A stretch of 43,556 nt of DNA from an uncultured Ruminiclostridium sp. (GTDB lineage Bacteria; Bacillota; Clostridia; Oscillospirales; Ruminococcaceae): positions 1 to 43,556 of the forward strand of contig CATLBH010000021.1 of NCBI GenBank assembly GCA_949878745.1, read 5' to 3'. Under the pieces are notes generated by a model that worked only from the letters and a program-made list of their open reading frames with translations, was not told the DNA's origin and ran no database searches. The position numbers and the translations under genes are program-made. Shown piece by piece: positions 42,326-43,556 of the stretch. Numbering within the stretch: position 1 is the first letter of the stretch; each line of letters opens with the position of its first letter.

Positions 42326-42444
42326 TACTATTTGCAAATCATACTATAGACAAAAGACAAAAAAATTTGGAATGATTTGCAAATAGTGCTTTGGATGTAA
42401 TTTTTAATCAATCTGCTTGTCAACGGATTGATTAAAAATCAGTA
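42326..42444 (+). mobile_element. TWA hairpin element F1 (119 bp)
   Basis: Left flank TAA (42323-42325). Arm 1 ACTATTTGCAAATCAT/ATGATTTGCAAATAGT is a perfect 16-bp stem with loop ACTATAGACAAA, shared with element C. The junction is GCTTTGGATGT. Arm 2 ATTTTTAATCAATC/GATTGATTAAAAAT is a perfect 14-bp stem. It ends CAGTA, followed by TAT (shared with F2), the one junction that is not TWA. Confidence 0.78.
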
Positions 42445-42447
42445 TAT

Positions 42448-42539
42448 TACTAATCCCTTTTAAAACTGTTGGATTAGTGTTTCGGGTGCAACCCTTTTTA
42501 AACTATGGATTTTATCAATAGTTTAAAAAGGGATTGGTA
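42448..42539 (+). mobile_element. TWA hairpin element F2 (92 bp), tandem to F1
   Basis: Starts TACTAATCC and ends GGATTGGTA, right flank TAA (42540-42542). Arm 1 ACTAATCC/GGATTAGT, junction GTGTTTCGGGTGCA, arm 2 ACCCTTTTTAAACTAT/ATAGTTTAAAAAGGG. Confidence 0.78.
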
Positions 42540-42542
42540 TAA

Positions 42543-42893
42543 AATGTTGCTTCGATGATTGCTATTATCATATGATTTGTTTGTCTCTTATGTTTATTCT
42601 TTTATATAATTGCTCCCATAAAAGATTTTTCGTCCGATTTTCTTGATGTCCCATCGGTTATTGCCGATGAATGCGTACCAGTGAAATACTTTGTTTCTGT
42701 CTTGCTTGTCATACTCCGCAACGCGCTCCATCAGTCAAAACTGCTCCTACACCGATAACTGCCCAACCGCCGTGGGCGCAGCCCTGATTTTCCTAACGGA
42801 AAATCAGTCGCCGCTCCGCATTCGCTCCGCGTCGGCTCACTCCGCTTCCGCTCCGTTCGCGGCTGCGCCGCCAACCCCATCCCCTTAACTTTC
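42543..42893 (-). repeat. Long interspersed repeat, copy R2 (intact ORF)
   Basis: The minus-strand counterpart of 2131-2475, starting next to hairpin element F2. Blocks shared with R1 include GGCGGCGCAGCCGCGAACGG, TTTTCCGTTAGGAAAAT, GGAGCAGTTTT and GACATCAAGAAAAT (minus-strand sense). No clear terminal inverted repeats or target duplications were found. Confidence 0.75.
42594..42731 (-). CDS. Small repeat-borne ORF, 45 aa
   Basis: Encodes a basic, aromatic-rich peptide beginning MERVAEYDKQDRNK, with 'HWYAFIGNNRWDIKKIG' in the middle and ending 'GSNYIKE'. AGGAG lies about 12 bases before the ATG, rather far. A TGA precedes the ATG in frame, so it is not the tail of a longer gene. The homologous ORF in R1 is destroyed by two stops and a deletion. 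I know no family for it. Confidence 0.5.
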   Translation of the reverse strand: MERVAEYDKQDRNKVFHWYAFIGNNRWDIKKIGRKIFYGSNYIKE

Positions 42894-43017
42894 ATTTTAA
42901 AAAAACCTTTCTCCCCCAACCTATCACCACGCCATCAAGTATCGTCAAATTATACAACACACCCCCAAAAAATTCCCCTTTACCTTATCCACCTTTCACA
43001 AACTTCCAAATCCTCTC

Positions 43018-43046
43018 TTGACAATCTCCCCCACACTAAGTATAAT
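43018..43046 (+). promoter_or_regulatory. Consensus sigmaA promoter before two mini-ORFs
   Basis: TTGACA (43018-43023), 17-bp spacer, TATAAT (43041-43046): both boxes perfect, the best promoter in the window. The 120 bases before it (42894-43017) are C/T-rich and hold nothing I recognise. Confidence 0.88.
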
Positions 43047-43087
43047 ATAATTACACCAAAAGGAAAATAAAAAGAAAGGAGTTAAAA

Positions 43088-43132
43088 ATGTCAGAGCTCA
43101 AAAAAATCAAGACCAAAAACAGTCCACCCTGA
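43088..43132 (+). CDS. Mini-ORF 1, 14 codons (MSELKKIKTKNSPP)
   Basis: A tiny frame behind a strong GAAAGGAG ribosome site 8 bases before the ATG and 42 bases after a perfect -10 box. The peptide is basic and ends Pro-Pro-stop. It resembles mini-ORF 2 in start, ribosome site, size and ending. It is too short for an enzyme; a leader or regulatory peptide is possible. Confidence 0.5.
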   Translation: MSELKKIKTKNSPP

Positions 43133-43220
43133 TATCTCACTTTTTAAAACCGCAAATTCTCAAAAAACAAAAAAACTGCCGCACCCCCGCCGAAAACAAG
43201 AATCAAGAAAGGAGAAAAAA

Positions 43221-43268
43221 ATGCAGGAGCTCACAAAAAACAAGCATAAAACCCACCACCCCCCTTAG
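43221..43268 (+). CDS. Mini-ORF 2, 15 codons (MQELTKNKHKTHHPP)
   Basis: Same plan as mini-ORF 1: AAGAAAGGAG then A-rich spacer, ATG, then GAGCTCA, Lys-rich body, Pro-Pro-stop. The shared pattern points to a tandem duplication. Any downstream gene controlled by this pair would lie beyond the window. Bases 43269-43428 after it hold no ORF I would support, only C-rich sequence and a GAAAGCCTCTGAGGCC stretch. Confidence 0.5.
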   Translation: MQELTKNKHKTHHPP

Positions 43269-43428
43269 CGAACTACGTCAAATCCGATTAAACAACCACT
43301 TGTCACCGCCAAGCCCCACTTCTGTTTTTGACCCTTGCGGACAGCCCCCAAAAATTCCTTTCGGAACCCCTCACGCCAAAGCGGAAACGCCGAAAGCCTC
43401 TGAGGCCGCTCCTTGAAAATTGAATATA

Positions 43429-43556
43429 TAGGAACCACTGATTAAATCGGATGCGCGCATCTTGCTTGCATATTTTCCGTCAGATTGCACAACTTCTCCT
43501 TGACGGGCGCTAGCCCGCCTGCGTCGAATTTGTACAATCTGACGAAAAATCTGCCG
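43429..43556 (+). repeat. Possible further palindromic repeat, cut by the window edge
   Basis: CGTCAGATTG (43489-43498) recurs inverted as CAATCTGACG near 43535-43546, enclosing CTTGACGGGC and GCCCGCCTGCG, words similar to the interior of the MITEs at 4485 and 5225. Its outer ends are not defined. Confidence 0.35.

Noticed and set aside
42691-42888. 65-codon plus-strand ORF in repeat R2
   Set aside because: Ala/Ser/Pro-rich translation of the GC-rich repeat end; it is not preserved in R1 and opposes the intact 45-codon frame.
43400-43450. CTTGAAAATTGAATA stretch resembling rRNA spacer or leader motifs
   Set aside because: No rRNA or tRNA sequence follows within the window and the similarity is short.
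1-43556. CRISPR arrays, tRNA genes, integrase or transposase genes
   Set aside because: No regularly spaced repeats, no cloverleaf-like sequence and no recombinase-like protein were seen among the frames; the mobile elements present are all non-coding.

Overview
The window looks like chromosomal DNA from an anaerobic member of the Clostridia, probably near the Ruminococcaceae/Oscillospiraceae. This is an inference from three things: Bacillota-type gene order (miaB - ylbF/ymcA family - mutS - mutL - miaA - hfq, then yggS - sepF - ylmH - divIVA - lspA - rluD), a pyrK/pyrD class 1B dihydroorotate dehydrogenase, and a transketolase split into two genes. Moderate GC, A/G-rich Shine-Dalgarno sites and some TTG/GTG starts fit. 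No rRNA, tRNA, CRISPR array or transposase gene was seen.

Layout. 1-4.5 kb: an unknown ORF, a BlaI-type repressor with a BlaR1/MecR1-type M56 peptidase, and a DUF2079 membrane protein, sharing the palindrome ACTAC-N4-GTAGT. 4.5-6.7 kb: a minus-strand GNAT acetyltransferase and PatB/MalY-type lyase among small mobile repeats. 6.9-16 kb: a housekeeping run with an unusual two-module ThyX, MiaB, a YlbF-family protein, MutS, MutL and MiaA. 16-24.4 kb: hfq behind a ~500-base leader, a membrane-anchored HlyD-like protein, YggS, the division genes sepF-ylmH-divIVA, lspA, rluD, a Cof-type HAD hydrolase and a methyltransferase-pyrophosphatase fusion. 24.4-27.7 kb: a small lipoprotein, the split transketolase and a protein with an HEINH motif. 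27.9-38.4 kb: pyrimidine genes pyrC, pyrF, carA, carB, pyrK and pyrD, interrupted by a membrane protein and a GNAT-MazG fusion, and ending in a histidine phosphatase. 38.4-42.3 kb: a Cu/Zn SOD-like protein, a NUDIX hydrolase, an HD-domain protein, a second BlaR1-like M56 peptidase without an adjacent repressor, and an MntP/YtaF-type membrane protein. 42.5-43.6 kb: repeats and two tandem mini-ORFs behind a consensus promoter.

The most striking non-coding signal is a set of small palindromic elements flanked by 3-bp TWA duplications. Two carry long terminal inverted repeats (4485-4683 and 5225-5539). Seven belong to a hairpin family with variable but self-complementary stems. In four insertions the duplicated TAA/TTA is exactly the stop codon of the neighbouring gene, so the stop is regenerated. 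One hairpin element is nested in a MITE whose sister copy keeps the empty site. A second signal is the four ACTAC-N4-GTAGT sites, which suggest one BlaI-type regulon covering both BlaR1 loci about 40 kb apart. A third is a larger two-copy inverted repeat (2131-2475 and 42543-42893) with a 45-codon ORF intact in one copy and broken in the other.
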